From Chryseobacterium taichungense (GTDB taxonomy: Bacteria > Bacteroidota > Bacteroidia > Flavobacteriales > Weeksellaceae): 64,000 nucleotides of DNA. Below, in pieces: positions 63,609 through 64,000 of the stretch. Numbering within the stretch: the stretch's first letter is position 1; the number at the start of each line of letters is the position of its first letter. The stretch lies in contig NZ_FOBV01000011.1 in assembly GCF_900109935.1 (NCBI RefSeq), positions 44,356 to 108,355 of the forward strand, given 5' to 3'. A program made the translations under genes and the position numbers. Under the pieces are notes generated by a model, which saw only the letters and a list, made by a program, of their open reading frames with translations, had not been told where the DNA came from and ran no database searches.

Positions 63609-63818
63609 ATGAAAGCATTATTAAGAGCATTTATCGTAGTCATCATCATCATTGGCGGAGTTCTGATCATCGTTGCAGGCAAAAAGCCTTTTCCGGAACC
63701 GGAATGTCTTGTCTGCGGACCGAATCTTGTGAGAATTTTAGGAATTGCGGAAGTAATTATCGGATTGGGAGCTTTGGTTATTCAGGGAAATCTTATACAA
63801 AAACAAAGAACCCTTTAA
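63609..63818 (+). CDS. Small two-helix membrane protein
   Basis: A 69-residue protein: a transmembrane helix (about residues 5-23), then KKPFPEPECLVCGPN with a CxxC pair between the helices, a second helix (about 40-58) and a polar tail (QGNLIQKQRTL). No family recognised. The CxxC could bind metal or be redox active. A terminator follows at 63849-63873. Confidence 0.65.
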   Translation: MKALLRAFIVVIIIIGGVLIIVAGKKPFPEPECLVCGPNLVRILGIAEVIIGLGALVIQGNLIQKQRTL

Positions 63819-63848
63819 AAAGAAAAAGACCGATACAATTTTAGTCAT

Positions 63849-63873
63849 GGTCGGAAGAAATTCCGACCTTTTT
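63849..63873 (+). terminator. Terminator after the small membrane protein gene
   Basis: GGTCGGAA (63849-63856) pairs with TTCCGACC (63861-63868) around GAAA, then TTTTT. Confidence 0.85.
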
Positions 63874-64000
63874 ATGTTTTGAAAACTTTTGTGGGATCCC
63901 CTCCTGCAAATACGATTAAAATAGCAGTAATCATATCTCGAAGTTCCATAGCTATTCTCCTTTTTGCGGTTTTGTATCCCAAATTATTTACTTTTTTGTA
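63872..64000 (-). CDS. C-terminal end of a gene running off the window
   Basis: A 42-codon open stretch on the minus strand that reads ...NLGYKTAKRRIAMELRDMITAILIVFAGGDPTKVFKT and stops at 63874-63872. The helical, basic character suggests a real coding end, but the family cannot be named. An internal ATG (ME-LRDM) could also start a very short protein. Confidence 0.35.
   Translation of the reverse strand, partial: YKKVNNLGYKTAKRRIAMELRDMITAILIVFAGGDPTKVFKT

Overview
The window looks like a chromosomal segment of a Chryseobacterium-like flavobacterium (Bacteroidota, Weeksellaceae). Reasons: moderately low GC; promoters of the Bacteroidetes type (TTTG, 19-20 nt, TAnnTTTG) in front of many genes; few Shine-Dalgarno sequences; Bacteroidetes-specific families (GLPGLI, DUF3127, TonB-linked outer-membrane barrels); and a type VI secretion system of the Bacteroidetes-only subtype (T6SSiii, with TssN and TssO).

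Layout. 1-14.2 kb is housekeeping: rhomboid protease and mutL, a DUF1275 membrane protein with a small stress-like protein, GLPGLI, feoA-feoB-Cys-rich tail protein, dinD, glmM, a TPR protein, an EamA exporter overlapping aat, a DUF3127 protein with an SSB-like tail, and a Leu-Gly-Leu tRNA cluster. 14.9-49.5 kb is a T6SSiii island. Its core (28.5-42.3 kb) runs tssG, tssN, an HU-like gene, tssK, tssO, two unknown genes, tssE, tssF, tssB, tssC, three hcp/tssD and vgrG. Two effector regions flank the core. The left one holds a very large uncharacterised protein, a Tae4-like amidase with a probable periplasmic immunity protein, a frameshifted Tle1-like (DUF2235) lipase, a PKD membrane protein, a degenerate NlpC/P60 lipoprotein, a LysM protein, a PAAR-like DUF4280 protein and a truncated carrier. 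The right one holds an intact DUF2235 lipase followed by four tandem DUF2931 lipoproteins (probable immunity) and decayed copies of DUF2235 and vgrG. No tssH/clpV or tssR was recognised, so these are presumably elsewhere. 49.6-54.5 kb holds an OmpR-type two-component system and a TonB-receptor-like barrel. 55-59.3 kb holds a JmjC-like protein and a minus-strand operon of VWA, adenylosuccinate-synthetase-like, macrodomain and sirtuin genes. 59.3-64 kb holds a repeat-rich intergenic region, two secreted proteins, a Nudix regulator (NrtR-like) and a small membrane protein.

How it works together. The T6SS genes give a baseplate (TssE, F, G, K), sheath (TssB, C), tube (TssD x3), spike (VgrG, DUF4280) and envelope parts (TssN, TssO, perhaps the PKD and NlpC-like proteins). 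The attached effectors are predicted to attack peptidoglycan (Tae4-like) and membrane phospholipid (DUF2235). The flanks carry many signs of turnover: a displaced 3' gene tip, gene conversion among immunity genes, orphan fragments, and three reading frames each broken by what looks like one missing base in a short homopolymer. The VWA / PurA-like / macrodomain / sirtuin operon is the best candidate here for an undescribed non-T6SS system.
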